Source of the DNA: CAYGZQ01 sp964354375 [NCBI: uncultured Planctomycetota bacterium]
GTDB lineage: Bacteria > JAJVIF01 > JAPKYR01
Reading direction: 5' to 3'
Length of the DNA: 39,652 nt
Assembly (NCBI GenBank): GCA_964354375.1
Contig: CAYGZQ010000039.1
Location: 1 to 39,652, forward strand
The translations under genes were made by a program, and so were the position numbers. This document shows, piece by piece, positions 15,797 to 24,486 of the stretch (the stretch's first letter is position 1; the number at the start of each line of letters is the position of its first letter). The notes under the pieces were generated by a model. It was not told the DNA's origin, did no database searches, and saw only the letters and a list, made by a program, of their open reading frames with translations.

Positions 15797-18700
15797 CTAG
15801 AATGTGACATCACCGAATGTAATCCAGTCAATGTCGACCGAGAAATGGTCCCCATACCAGTTATGGTAGCACTGCGGATTTCTGATCCGCATTTTCCCGA
15901 AATTGCCGTACGTTGTCCTGTAGATCAACACCAACGGGAAAGTCTGTATGGGGTTACAGCTCGAACGGGAATAGAGGTCGAGGTACATGGTGCCGAACAA
16001 CTCCGTACCCTTGCAGTCGTCTTCGGTAATCAGACGATACTCCTTGCCGCCATCGTAGGCGGCGATTTCCACCGGAATCGGCCACTCGTAACCTATCCAG
16101 TGCAATGTGAAAGTGTCGTTGTTTCGCGGTCTGAGAAAGACATCGCCATTCATGTCGGTGTCGGTTTCCCACATTTCTACAGTATGCGAGTTCGTCCATT
16201 CGTTGGTAACGATGTCCAGCGATCCTTCCTCATTGCCGTAGCCGTCAAGGTCGAAGTAATCGATATTCCATTCATCCGGATTCGGATTGGTGCCCAGAGA
16301 GGTCTGGGTGACATAGTACTCGTCGCTGCTCTGGGCCCTGGGATTCTGCCAGCCGTAGATATAATGGGTCTCAGCGTAGACATCAGCGGTAACGCCGGCC
16401 TTGATTACAACATCGTTGTAGTTATATAACGTCACACAGTCGGGCAATCGACCATACCACCTGTCAGAATAGTCACCATAGGCTGCTCCCTTGATCAGGG
16501 ATACAGTCTCGGGCGAGCACGAGAACTGAGCCGTGACATATGTCGTCGGCCAGTCGGGATCGTCGACAGTCTGAACTCTGAATATCCGGTTAGCCAGGTA
16601 AATGCTGGCTTCCGAAATCCAGGGTGCGATGGGTTCGGGTATTTCTGCGTAGACCAGCTTCTCAACGTCAGCCTCAGTGTAGGGAATTGAGTCATCGACA
16701 CTGTACGCTCTGACAACCTCGGTACCGCTGTATACGTAGCCGGTGTCGAGTTGAACCGCGAATAGGCCCGATCCGGATATGACTTCGTCCATCTCGTGCA
16801 CGACGGCATCCTTGTCGACAAACTCCACACCTTGGATCCCGCTGTAGTCGAAAGTCAGAGCCTGCACTTTCTTCTGCAGGTTATCGAAATAGGCGTAGAT
16901 CACCTGCGGGCCCTCAACATCCGGGATCTGCTCGCGCGGTATTGTGCCGAGGATCTCACTGTACGGAGACAACACCAGATGATTAAGGTTGAAGTCCGCA
17001 GTTGGGGGCTGCAGAGGCGAGCCGGTGAAACCGTTATCCATCAGTGTCTGAGCATCGAAAGCGAACTGCCAGTCTTCAAGGGAGGCCGTCTTCTGCTGCC
17101 CGGAGTCATCGGTATAGGTGATCCAGAGCTCGGTCGGTGTAGTGCCGGCTCCCGCTGCCCATGCCAGGGCGTCACCGAATGTCACCTCGGGAGCTGACGG
17201 TTCATTGCCCGAATAGACCAGGTAATGAAGGAAATTCCCCCCGCCTATTTCTAGGTACATATTGGAGCAGACGGCTTCGCACCTTGCCATGTATTCGCCC
17301 CAGTCGCCTGCCGATTCCCACTGACCGCTCTCGTTCATCAGCATGACATCAGCTTTCATCTGAGTTATGACGACACTGACCGGCGCACCGCATTCCAGCG
17401 CACGCAATTCATCGAGAGTGAGTATGATGGGCCCCGAACTTGCGCTGTCGAGCACCCAGTAGGTGCTCGGCTGCGCAGGATACACTCCGCCCGGTTCCAG
17501 CAGGTTGATCTGCGTGCCAGTGTCAAATGTGGCCACATTTCTGTTGCCGATCTTGAGTGTGATTGTCGGCACTATATTGCTGGCGCACGATGTTCCCTGA
17601 TTGTAGACTTTGAGGTAGATCTTCATGTGGGCGGCGTCAGTCGGATTGGTGCAGGTCGCCTTGCTCCACTCCTGTGAGGATGCCGCGGACCCGCCGAGAG
17701 ATACTGTTACTCCATTGGTGGTGGTAGTGTTATATGTCTGCCCATACTTACCGCTCACTGATACCTTGCCTACGAATCCGTCGTCATATCCCGCCTCGAC
17801 TCCGGCACTGACTTCCCAACCATGCTGGAACGAGTACGAACTTCCCCATGATGTCTGCGTACTCCACTCGGTTCCCTTCTCAAGAGACTTGCCTTCCTCG
17901 AGAGTTATCTCTTCGTTGACGGTGACGTCATAGCCCTCAAGCCTGACGATGATGTCCGGGTAAGCCGGCACCATGGGGTAGTCGCCGGGACTCTCGACGG
18001 AGACATCCATGAACGCGCCCGAAACCTCCATGCTGTCGGAGTACGGGTCCTGGTCGCTCGAGGGCTGCAATGGATCGGTCTTGAAATACGGCTTATTGAT
18101 CGAGTGGCCATCCCACGGATGATATGTCCCGCTCATCCAGTTGTAGGTATAGCCGTAGTACTCGAGGTAATTCGCGATCCCGTCGTTGTCGCTGTCGGTC
18201 GTCTGACCGTCGTTAATTCCATCGCCGTTGTCGTCCGCATCAAGCGCGGCGATCAGACCGTCGTGGTCGGCATCGGGGATCAGATCGTAGTAATCGAAAT
18301 AGCCGTTGCCGAATATCTCAAAGCTGTCAAAGAACGCATCCGGACCCGCTAGGTCGGAATCCCGGTCGTTCGGGTCGGTTCCGAGGAACAACTCGACTTC
18401 GTCCGGCAGATTGTCGCCGTCGGAATCAGCGGGATCGGCGGCCTGAACCATATCGTACAGAATACCCAGGTTGATAGGGATGCCGATGTTTACTTCATCG
18501 AAAATCGCCGGGTCATCGGAAGATTCGATCCTGACCACTCCGGTTAGCAGCGGTGAATCCCACAAGCTGAGATCATTGATGTAATCCGGCTCGAACGACG
18601 GAATCTGGCAGGACCCGTTGTTGATGAGATCATCCGACAGGCCCGAGTACGTGCCGAGATTGTCGAGTTTGAACGAGATATCGACGTTCGGGATGAGACC

Positions 18701-21529
18701 GCCCCATTGCCACTGCACCAACTGAGTGCACCCGATCTGCCATGTCTCCCCGTTGACCGGGCTCTCGATATCGAGGAACGGCTCACCCATTTCCTCGACG
18801 GTGAAGCTGGCATTGCTCACGTCGTTAACCGAAGGATTCAGAACATCCGAGATCCGGATCCGATTGAAATCGCCCACTGCACTCGAAGGCACGGAATCCC
18901 AGATGAACGAGGAATCGTTAGGTGTCGAGTCGACAACGACATACGGCCATGTCGAGCCGCCGTCGACGCTGAGCTCGACCTTGACATTGGGTATGCTGGG
19001 AAGTGCGGTCCATGTGATCTCCCGGGACGTGCCCGCGATCCATGTCTCGCCCCCGTTCGGGCAAATGACGTTTATCGGCGCCTCCTGCTCCGGGAAAATC
19101 GTGAAGTCGGCATCCGTTTCGTCGAGTATGGACGTGTTGTTTGCGTCCAGAATCCGAATTCTGTGGTGCGTGCCGGTGTCGCCGGACGGCTCGATATACC
19201 ACATGTAGCTCCCGTCGTTGTCGGTCGACAGCGTGATGGGCGTCAGGTACTGCTCCCCGGAGTCGCTCGACTTGAGAATGATCACTTTATCGATGACTGA
19301 GGAGGCATCCCAGGCGATCTCGCGCACATTGCCCTCGATCCATAGCTCCGACCCGTTGGGGCTCAAAACGGTAATGCTCGGTATGATTGCGAAATCCATG
19401 TCGCTCGCATCGTTAACCGCAGGATCATCCGCGTCGCTGATCCTGATCCGGCATGCATTGCCGACAGCACCGTCAGGGATCGCGCCAACCGTGAAGTTCC
19501 CGTCGTTTGGGGTCGAAGGTGTAAGCTCAATGTCATAGTTCAGTCCTGAGTCTATGGAAAGCCGGATCGCGACGTTCGAAATCGCACCGGAGGCGCCCCA
19601 TGTGATCTCCGCCGGCTTGCCGGCCTCATACTTTTCGCCCCCGTTCGGCGACAGTACGGTTATCAACGCATCCGGGACGGGAAGGATCGTGAAATCGGAA
19701 TCGGATGCATCCAGAACCTGCGGCTGATCGATGTCGAACACTTCAATCCTGCACTTGTTGCTGACGTATTCCTCGCAGATATATTCCCACACGAATTCGC
19801 CGCTGTTCGGCGTCGCGAGACTCAGCGACTCCAGGAAACTCCCGCCCGAGTCCGTTGAGAGAAGAATCCCCACGTTCTGAACCGTTTCGCTTGCGGTCCA
19901 CTTGATGACGGTCGAGGTCCCTGCAAGGAGGAAATCGCCGCCGTTCGGCATGTTGACCGTTATGACGGATTCGATGACGAAGTCACTGTCCGACTCGCCG
20001 AAAATTTCCGGCTCGGCCGAGCTCGAAACCCGGATTCTGCCGTGGTCGGTCGGAGTATTGGCCACCGACTCGATCTTGTACTGACCGGTGTTCGCGATCC
20101 CGAGTGCGACCGGTACGTCGTAGCTCGCCCCGCCATCAAGCGAGAGATAGATGTCGACGGTGGGGATCTCATCGGTCCACGCCCACTTGATCATCTGCTG
20201 CGACGAAATCGGCCACACCTCGCCGCCGTTCGGAGATTCCACGTCGATCGAAAGATATGACGGTTTGAGGGTCGAGACAGGAACCTCAACCAGCGCGTAA
20301 CCCGCGAGGTCGGCGTACTCGGGGTAATCGGGACCCTCGTTCGGAGGCGCGTAGCTCCACGGGTTCTTCGATTTCACTGTGACCAGCACATTCTGATTCT
20401 CGCAACCTGTGGGCTGAACGTTGGGAATGCTGATCGCAAAGACACCGCTGTTGGGCTGCGATCCCGGAATGGGAACAATCGGCCATGCGCTGTACGGTTC
20501 ACAGAGCGTAGGCGACTCGACCGTGATTCCGGAAATCTCGCCCAGGATTCCCTCCGGGTTGCTCGATGCGCCCCAGTCGAACACTTCGATCCGGAGAACG
20601 AGGTCGCCGCCCCGATTCAGATCGCTCTCGTAGTATACCGAGCTTCCTTCGGTCCCCACCTCGACGTGAAACGCTTCGGGGCAGTTCGCCTGCGGCGGGA
20701 AATCCCCGATCGGCTTCGGCGTCGGCGATCCGCCGGTGGGCGGCGCGTAGCTCGCGTCGATCGCGTAATGGAAGCCGAGCTTCGGCTTGCCGCCTATGAC
20801 GGGAAATCTCACCCGGTAGTTCCTGGTGAGAGACGGCGGCGTCAGGTTCGTCGAGAATGTGCCTCTGTTCGACTGATTGACGCCCGGCACGACCGGATCC
20901 CCCGGCGCCAGCGCATCGGAGAAATATTTGTACGGGTTAAGGGTTGTCTGGGGGATCAGGTAACCCGGAATCACGTGGTCGTCGTCGTAGCCTAGGAAGC
21001 CGGCCTTGGTGAACTCGACTGCATTCCACCATCTGGTGTAGCCGTCCGCGTTCAGCAGCATCGTGCCGCTCGGCGCATTGAACACCAGCGTCGGGTCCGA
21101 TTCCGCGACAATCGTGTCCCCGGGACCCATCAGGATTCCGCGGACGTCGAACCCGCGAAGGTCGGAATTCGGCGCCGGGTGCGATATCGTCAGATCGAAA
21201 TCCAAAAGCCTCTGCGGGACGTCGAGCGAGTTGACATGTACCGATAGCCCGCCCGGAGCATCTTCCAGGAGTCCCGCAATGTTCACATGGAACGCGGCTC
21301 CTCTCAGGGGCACCATCTCGAACTGCCCCGACTCAAGATCCACCACCCCTCGCCAGAATCCCCAAAGGACATGCCCGCCGGGCTCTCCCCCGGCTGCGCG
21401 GGTGCCCGTCAAATCCACTCCGTCTCCCGAGACAGGCGGGATGACCGGAACTCCGCTTCCCCCCGAACATCCCACGGCGACAAACAGGGAAATGAAAAGA
21501 GCCAGAAAGATAATCGCACGCGGTATCAT
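15797..21529 (-). CDS. Giant lipoprotein with protective-antigen-like (binary toxin B) region
   Basis: About 1,910 residues. The lipobox FVAVGC (Cys21) implies lipid anchoring. Residues about 40-420 are beta-rich and unassigned. Six Ig-like repeats of about 98 residues follow (about 420-1010), each starting near a SPNGGE motif (e.g. VLSPNGGEKYEAG) with ITW and LSxDSG. A thrombospondin-3-like Asp-rich stretch leads into D1112-S-D1114-N-D1116-G-I1118...E1123, matching the Ca2+ site of anthrax protective antigen. The segment to about 1505 then follows PA order: DPYSDSMEVSG, YPMVPAYPDIIVRL, a Ser/Gly-rich alternating stretch, EWSKATCTNPTDAAHMKIYL, VPTITLKIGNRN, and finally FGDALAWAAG with FAFDAQTL. 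The last 400 residues are unassigned. The ATG at 21529 has GGAGGAA upstream; a longer frame to 21628 lacks support. Confidence 0.85.
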   Translation of the reverse strand: MIPRAIIFLALFISLFVAVGCSGGSGVPVIPPVSGDGVDLTGTRAAGGEPGGHVLWGFWRGVVDLESGQFEMVPLRGAAFHVNIAGLLEDAPGGLSVHVNSLDVPQRLLDFDLTISHPAPNSDLRGFDVRGILMGPGDTIVAESDPTLVFNAPSGTMLLNADGYTRWWNAVEFTKAGFLGYDDDHVIPGYLIPQTTLNPYKYFSDALAPGDPVVPGVNQSNRGTFSTNLTPPSLTRNYRVRFPVIGGKPKLGFHYAIDASYAPPTGGSPTPKPIGDFPPQANCPEAFHVEVGTEGSSVYYESDLNRGGDLVLRIEVFDWGASSNPEGILGEISGITVESPTLCEPYSAWPIVPIPGSQPNSGVFAISIPNVQPTGCENQNVLVTVKSKNPWSYAPPNEGPDYPEYADLAGYALVEVPVSTLKPSYLSIDVESPNGGEVWPISSQQMIKWAWTDEIPTVDIYLSLDGGASYDVPVALGIANTGQYKIESVANTPTDHGRIRVSSSAEPEIFGESDSDFVIESVITVNMPNGGDFLLAGTSTVIKWTASETVQNVGILLSTDSGGSFLESLSLATPNSGEFVWEYICEEYVSNKCRIEVFDIDQPQVLDASDSDFTILPVPDALITVLSPNGGEKYEAGKPAEITWGASGAISNVAIRLSIDSGLNYDIELTPSTPNDGNFTVGAIPDGAVGNACRIRISDADDPAVNDASDMDFAIIPSITVLSPNGSELWIEGNVREIAWDASSVIDKVIILKSSDSGEQYLTPITLSTDNDGSYMWYIEPSGDTGTHHRIRILDANNTSILDETDADFTIFPEQEAPINVICPNGGETWIAGTSREITWTALPSIPNVKVELSVDGGSTWPYVVVDSTPNDSSFIWDSVPSSAVGDFNRIRISDVLNPSVNDVSNASFTVEEMGEPFLDIESPVNGETWQIGCTQLVQWQWGGLIPNVDISFKLDNLGTYSGLSDDLINNGSCQIPSFEPDYINDLSLWDSPLLTGVVRIESSDDPAIFDEVNIGIPINLGILYDMVQAADPADSDGDNLPDEVELFLGTDPNDRDSDLAGPDAFFDSFEIFGNGYFDYYDLIPDADHDGLIAALDADDNGDGINDGQTTDSDNDGIANYLEYYGYTYNWMSGTYHPWDGHSINKPYFKTDPLQPSSDQDPYSDSMEVSGAFMDVSVESPGDYPMVPAYPDIIVRLEGYDVTVNEEITLEEGKSLEKGTEWSTQTSWGSSYSFQHGWEVSAGVEAGYDDGFVGKVSVSGKYGQTYNTTTTNGVTVSLGGSAASSQEWSKATCTNPTDAAHMKIYLKVYNQGTSCASNIVPTITLKIGNRNVATFDTGTQINLLEPGGVYPAQPSTYWVLDSASSGPIILTLDELRALECGAPVSVVITQMKADVMLMNESGQWESAGDWGEYMARCEAVCSNMYLEIGGGNFLHYLVYSGNEPSAPEVTFGDALAWAAGAGTTPTELWITYTDDSGQQKTASLEDWQFAFDAQTLMDNGFTGSPLQPPTADFNLNHLVLSPYSEILGTIPREQIPDVEGPQVIYAYFDNLQKKVQALTFDYSGIQGVEFVDKDAVVHEMDEVISGSGLFAVQLDTGYVYSGTEVVRAYSVDDSIPYTEADVEKLVYAEIPEPIAPWISEASIYLANRIFRVQTVDDPDWPTTYVTAQFSCSPETVSLIKGAAYGDYSDRWYGRLPDCVTLYNYNDVVIKAGVTADVYAETHYIYGWQNPRAQSSDEYYVTQTSLGTNPNPDEWNIDYFDLDGYGNEEGSLDIVTNEWTNSHTVEMWETDTDMNGDVFLRPRNNDTFTLHWIGYEWPIPVEIAAYDGGKEYRLITEDDCKGTELFGTMYLDLYSRSSCNPIQTFPLVLIYRTTYGNFGKMRIRNPQCYHNWYGDHFSVDIDWITFGDVTF

Positions 21530-21665
21530 GACGTTTCCTCCGCGGAACCTTTTCCGTCTGTATTCCACCGGCTTCCGCCGGTCGGTTTCGATTGAAAGAA
21601 TGCGCGGATTCAGGCAGACTCTAGGCAACCGAATTCACATTCGTATCCGTGAATTGTGATCTGAT

Positions 21666-21694
21666 ATGATAACACAGCATGCAATAGCAGTCAA
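21666..21694 (-). promoter_or_regulatory. Promoter of the giant lipoprotein operon
   Basis: On the minus strand, TTGACT (21689-21694), 17 nt and TATCAT (21666-21671) form a near-consensus promoter. The leader to the ATG at 21529 is about 130 nt. Confidence 0.7.
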
Positions 21695-21699
21695 CACAA

Positions 21700-22091
21700 A
21701 GGATCCGATCAGTCTTCTGCGGCGGCTGGAGCGCCGAGCCGTATGACAGAGATTCAGGCAAGCGTCTGGTTGCAGGGGCGGACTAAAGACCGGGAAACGG
21801 CGTTCAGCCGTTTCCTGGTTCGACCCTTCGACGCACCGTCCTTGAATCGGTGGAATGAGCGATCGACTTTCACCCGCTGCTGAATCGTTCCGGAGATCCA
21901 TCCCCTCTTTGCCCGCGGAGCCCAGGGCCTCGACTGGTTCATCGCCCCATACCCGGTGTCCTTACGCCACCGGACCGATGTCGCAGTCGAGTTCAGTGAT
22001 GAGCCGGTCCCTGGTCTCCCGGGCCTGGTGACACAAGTCAGCAGTCACATAGATCGTCCACGCTCATAAGATGTCAGTTAGACGGTCTTAA
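21700..22091. other. Intergenic region, possible decayed gene
   Basis: No intact gene is supported. On the minus strand a short open stretch with gene-like composition (about 21980-22050, reading TADLCHQARETRDRLITEL) ends in a stop, and later fragments lie in the same frame. It could be the remnant of a lost gene, but I recognise no family. Confidence 0.3.
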
Positions 22092-22129
22092 TCTGCAAAA
22101 GGTTGAAAGTTTCAACCAAATTTCGCAGA
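22092..22129. promoter_or_regulatory. Nested AT-rich dyad upstream of arsR
   Basis: GGTTGAAAGTTTCAACC (22101-22117) is an inverted repeat nested inside outer arms TCTGC/GCAGA (22092-22096 and 22125-22129). A related GTTGAAAAAGTCAAC dyad follows at about 22134-22148. It may be a regulatory site or a terminator for opposing transcription; the function is unproven. Confidence 0.4.
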
Positions 22130-22161
22130 AAAAGTTGAAAAAGTCAACCATTTCCCGATTC

Positions 22162-22229
22162 CCGGGTCCGCCGACTTTCCAGTCGGCTCTTTTCCGGGTC
22201 CCCCGACTTTCCAGTCGCCTCTTTTCCGG
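22162..22229. repeat. Two 32-bp direct repeats with hairpins
   Basis: CCGGGTCC...CTCTTTTCCGG occurs twice in tandem (starts 22162 and 22194). Each copy contains the dyad CGACTTTCCAGTCG. Confidence 0.6.
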
Positions 22230-22241
22230 AAGAACTCCGAC

Positions 22242-22270
22242 TTGACAACCGGATCGGAATTCCGTAGTAT
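22242..22270 (+). promoter_or_regulatory. Promoter of the arsR-type operon
   Basis: A perfect TTGACA (22242-22247), 17 nt and TAGTAT (22265-22270). The start of transcription (about 22277) falls inside the operator, giving a leader of roughly 10 nt. Confidence 0.8.
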
Positions 22271-22286
22271 TTTAGCAGCTACTTAA
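22271..22286. promoter_or_regulatory. Operator 1, 16-bp palindrome
   Basis: TTTAGCAGCTACTTAA fits the palindrome TTNAGNAGCTNCTNAA. It fills exactly the gap between the -10 box and the ATG of the ArsR-type gene, the expected place for autorepression. A second copy lies at 22734-22749. Confidence 0.65.
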
Positions 22287-22712
22287 ATGGTCGGCCACAC
22301 GCACAGACGCCATGCCGCTATCTTCAAGGTCCTCGGGGTCGAGACCCGTCTCAGGATCATCGAGCTTCTGAAACAGAAGGGCCCGATTTGCGTTAACGAG
22401 CTCGCCGCAGACCTCGGCGTCAGCCCGTCGGCCGTCTCCCAGCATCTCAAGGTCCTCAAGCTCGTAGGGCTGGTCCAAAGCGAGCGACAGGGCTATTTCA
22501 TTCCCTACGATGTCAACCCCGCCGAACTCGAAAAATGCGGGCAGGTGATTTTCCGTGTGTGCAGCTGCGAATGCTGCGCTCCCGACTCCGCGACCGAAGA
22601 CCAAGGTGAGGCACAAGACAAGCTGGCGTATCTGCGCGAGTGTGAGCGCACCCTGAGAAAGGAGCTTGAGGACATCCAGGCTCGGATCGACGATCTGAAA
22701 AAAAAGAAATGA
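22287..22712 (+). CDS. ArsR-type metal-responsive repressor with coiled-coil tail
   Basis: 141 residues. A winged-helix ArsR/SmtB DNA-binding domain (about residues 8-85) is clear: IFKVLGVETRLRIIELL, ICVNELAADLGVSPSAVSQH, LKVLKLVGLVQSERQG. Behind it lies a Cys cluster, VCSCECCAPDS (about 91-101), a likely ligand-binding site, and the N-terminus has HTHRRH. The last 35 residues form a charged coiled coil (LRKELEDIQARIDDLKKKK), an extension not found in minimal ArsR proteins. Such repressors leave DNA when metal or metalloid binds. The promoter, overlapping palindrome and short leader indicate autoregulation. It is followed 85 nt later by a Cys-rich small protein that shares the coiled-coil tail. 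The inducing metal is unknown. Confidence 0.88.
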   Translation: MVGHTHRRHAAIFKVLGVETRLRIIELLKQKGPICVNELAADLGVSPSAVSQHLKVLKLVGLVQSERQGYFIPYDVNPAELEKCGQVIFRVCSCECCAPDSATEDQGEAQDKLAYLRECERTLRKELEDIQARIDDLKKKK

Positions 22713-22733
22713 CCCCTTTTTTTTGGAGAGCAA

Positions 22734-22749
22734 TTCAGTACTTGCTAAA
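22734..22749. promoter_or_regulatory. Operator 2, second copy of the palindrome
   Basis: TTCAGTACTTGCTAAA fits TTNAGNANNTNCTNAA. In reverse complement it shares 12 of the first 15 bases with operator 1. It lies between the ArsR-type gene and the small Cys-rich gene, where a second regulated start could be. Confidence 0.6.
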
Positions 22750-22797
22750 TCACTTAACAAGAAGTTCGCGCCGAAATGCGAAAGGAGGTGAATTCGA

Positions 22798-23007
22798 ATG
22801 TGCTGTAACCCACCCGAGAGAGGTATGAAGGGACGCGGCATGATGTTCGGTCATCATGGCATGTCGCAATGCTGCTGCGGATCGGGTTCCCAGAGACGCT
22901 TCATCACCACTGCCGAGCAGTTGGAGGAGCTGCAGGAGTACAGGGACGAGATCAAGAAGGAGCTGGCCGGAATCGAGGAAGCGATCGCGAAGCTCAAGGG
23001 CAAATAG
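22798..23007 (+). CDS. Small Cys/His/Met-rich coiled-coil protein
   Basis: 69 residues with a very strong ribosome site (AAAGGAGGTG, 8 nt before the ATG). The N-terminal half is rich in possible metal ligands: MCC at the start, then MKGRGMMFGHHGMSQCCCG (five Cys in all, His-His and several Met). The second half is a coiled coil (LEELQEYRDEIKKELAGIEE...LKGK) whose pattern matches the tail of the ArsR-type regulator upstream. It resembles the general class of short Met/Gly/Cys-rich proteins such as DUF5320 seen near redox or metal genes, but I cannot assign it to a family. Binding of Cu(I), As(III) or a similar soft metal, and contact with the regulator through the coiled coils, are inferences. 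It has no signal peptide. Confidence 0.75.
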   Translation: MCCNPPERGMKGRGMMFGHHGMSQCCCGSGSQRRFITTAEQLEELQEYRDEIKKELAGIEEAIAKLKGK

Positions 23008-23037
23008 TCCTGTCGATCAAGTGAACGCGTTCATTGT

Positions 23038-23072
23038 CGGGGGACGCCATTCCGTGGCGTCCCCCGGTTTTT
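23038..23072 (+). terminator. Intrinsic terminator of the arsR-type operon
   Basis: A perfect 12-bp stem (CGGGGGACGCCA/TGGCGTCCCCCG, loop TTCCG) is followed by GTTTTT. Confidence 0.9.
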
Positions 23073-23146
23073 CCCTCAGGCGTATATCCGACCCGCGGCC
23101 GTAAGGGAGCGGTCCTCACACTCTTACTATTCCCTCGCTGTTAATG

Positions 23147-23152
23147 TAGAAT
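23147..23152 (+). promoter_or_regulatory. -10 box of aspartate kinase
   Basis: TAGAAT lies 10 nt before the ATG. There is no Shine-Dalgarno; a weak TTACTA lies 17 nt further up. The spacing fits a leaderless start. Confidence 0.5.
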
Positions 23153-23162
23153 ACCGCTGGAT

Positions 23163-24461
23163 ATGACCGATTCACGATCGAGTTTCCGCACGCTGGTGAT
23201 CAAATTCGGCGGCCAGACGCTGAAGGACGGGGAGCGTGTCAGAGAGAACGCGAAAAAGGTCGCCCGGATCGCCACAACCGCCAACGTGGTCGTCGTGGTC
23301 AGCGCGATGGCGGACGAGACCAGCCGGCTCATAGCCCTCGCGCACGAGGTCACCGGCGACAATCCCAAGGCCATCGACACAATCGCCGCCGCCGCATTCG
23401 GGGAGATGAAATCCGCGACCCTGTTCGCAAGCGCGCTCGAGGCCGCCGGACGTCCCGCGAGAGCCGTGTTGCCCTCGGACGAAATCTGGCCCGTGATCGC
23501 GAGTGAGGCGAAAGAGGAACCCCTGAGCCTCGAAAAAATCAACGAGGATCGCCGCCTCACCATGCATGAAGCCGAGAGCCGTCGCCGGCTCGAGAATGGG
23601 ATTATCCCGATGCTCGAGCAGGGGATCACCCCGGTGGTTTGCGGATTCCTCGCCCGCGACCCCGAGGGGCATCTGACCACCCTGGGCAGGGGAGGATCGG
23701 ACACCACAGCCTTTTTCCTCGGAAAGCTCCTCAACGCCGAAGAGGTCATAATCGTCACCGACACCGAGGGCGTTCTGAAAGCCGATCCCAGGACGGTCGA
23801 GAAGCCCGAGAAACTGTCGGTGATCTCCACCGAACAGCTCGACAGCATGGCACGCAGCGGCGCGCTGGTGCTTCATCCCCATTCTCTTGAGCACAAGACG
23901 CCGGACATGCGCGCTCGAGTGGTCCATTTCCAGAACGAGGACATCACCCAGGGCGGCACGCTGATAGAGGGATTCCTTCGGGCGACTTTAAGGTCGACTC
24001 CGTTCCCGCTCGCGCTCATAAGCGTCGTGGGCGAGGAATCGATGGAGGACCCCAGTCTCATGAGCCATATCGCCGCGAGCCTTGCCGAGGCGAATATCAC
24101 GTTTCACGGCCTTGCGGTCACGTACGGTTACATGGGCATTTTCGTGCCTGAGTCCCAAAGCGAGCAGGCGTACCACCGGATCCATGACCGTCTCCAGGCC
24201 GAGGCCAGCTTCAAGTCGATCGCGCTCAGAAGAAATGTCGCCAGGGTCAATATCTCGTCCCCGAAATTCCAGGATCAGCCCGGCATCCTGGCGCACATCG
24301 CCAAGCTGATGGCCGACCACAACATCAATGTTATCGACCTGATCACGCTCCAGGGGGACGTGGCGGTCTATGTCGACTGGAGCGAGAGAGAGGTCACCAT
24401 CCAGCTTCTGAGGCGGCTTGCGGTAAGCGCGAGGCTCGACGAAGTGCTTGCGGGAAGGTAG
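23163..24461 (+). CDS. lysC: Aspartate kinase
   Basis: 432 residues. The enzyme phosphorylates aspartate with ATP, the first step to lysine, threonine, methionine and diaminopimelate. The amino-acid kinase domain (about residues 8-290) has VIKFGGQTL at the nucleotide site (family usual KFGGTS), VVVVSAM, TTLGRGGSDTTA for aspartate binding and VTDTEGVLKADPR. Two ACT domains follow (about 300-370 and 376-432; FQDQPGILAHIAKLMADHNI), the site of feedback control by lysine or threonine. The length fits a monofunctional enzyme. It starts at an ATG 10 nt after a TAGAAT box and runs convergently to the caspase-like gene, with 25 nt between stops. Confidence 0.93.
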   Translation: MTDSRSSFRTLVIKFGGQTLKDGERVRENAKKVARIATTANVVVVVSAMADETSRLIALAHEVTGDNPKAIDTIAAAAFGEMKSATLFASALEAAGRPARAVLPSDEIWPVIASEAKEEPLSLEKINEDRRLTMHEAESRRRLENGIIPMLEQGITPVVCGFLARDPEGHLTTLGRGGSDTTAFFLGKLLNAEEVIIVTDTEGVLKADPRTVEKPEKLSVISTEQLDSMARSGALVLHPHSLEHKTPDMRARVVHFQNEDITQGGTLIEGFLRATLRSTPFPLALISVVGEESMEDPSLMSHIAASLAEANITFHGLAVTYGYMGIFVPESQSEQAYHRIHDRLQAEASFKSIALRRNVARVNISSPKFQDQPGILAHIAKLMADHNINVIDLITLQGDVAVYVDWSEREVTIQLLRRLAVSARLDEVLAGR

Positions 24462-24486
24462 CCCCGGGAGCAAAGCTTGAGAGATC

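Noticed and set aside
14795-16429. Plus-strand open frame crossing the ends of two minus-strand lipoprotein genes
   Set aside because: It bridges two well-supported genes antisense and spans their intergenic ribosome site; Arg/Val-rich composition.
21700-22060. Transposase remnant
   Set aside because: Some gene-like composition on the minus strand, but no DDE or other recognisable transposase motif and no flanking terminal repeats.
22698-22724. A8G/CT8 pairing after the arsR-type gene as a terminator
   Set aside because: The stem would be almost entirely A-T and weak; the downstream small gene appears to be in the same unit, which ends at the strong 23038-23072 terminator.
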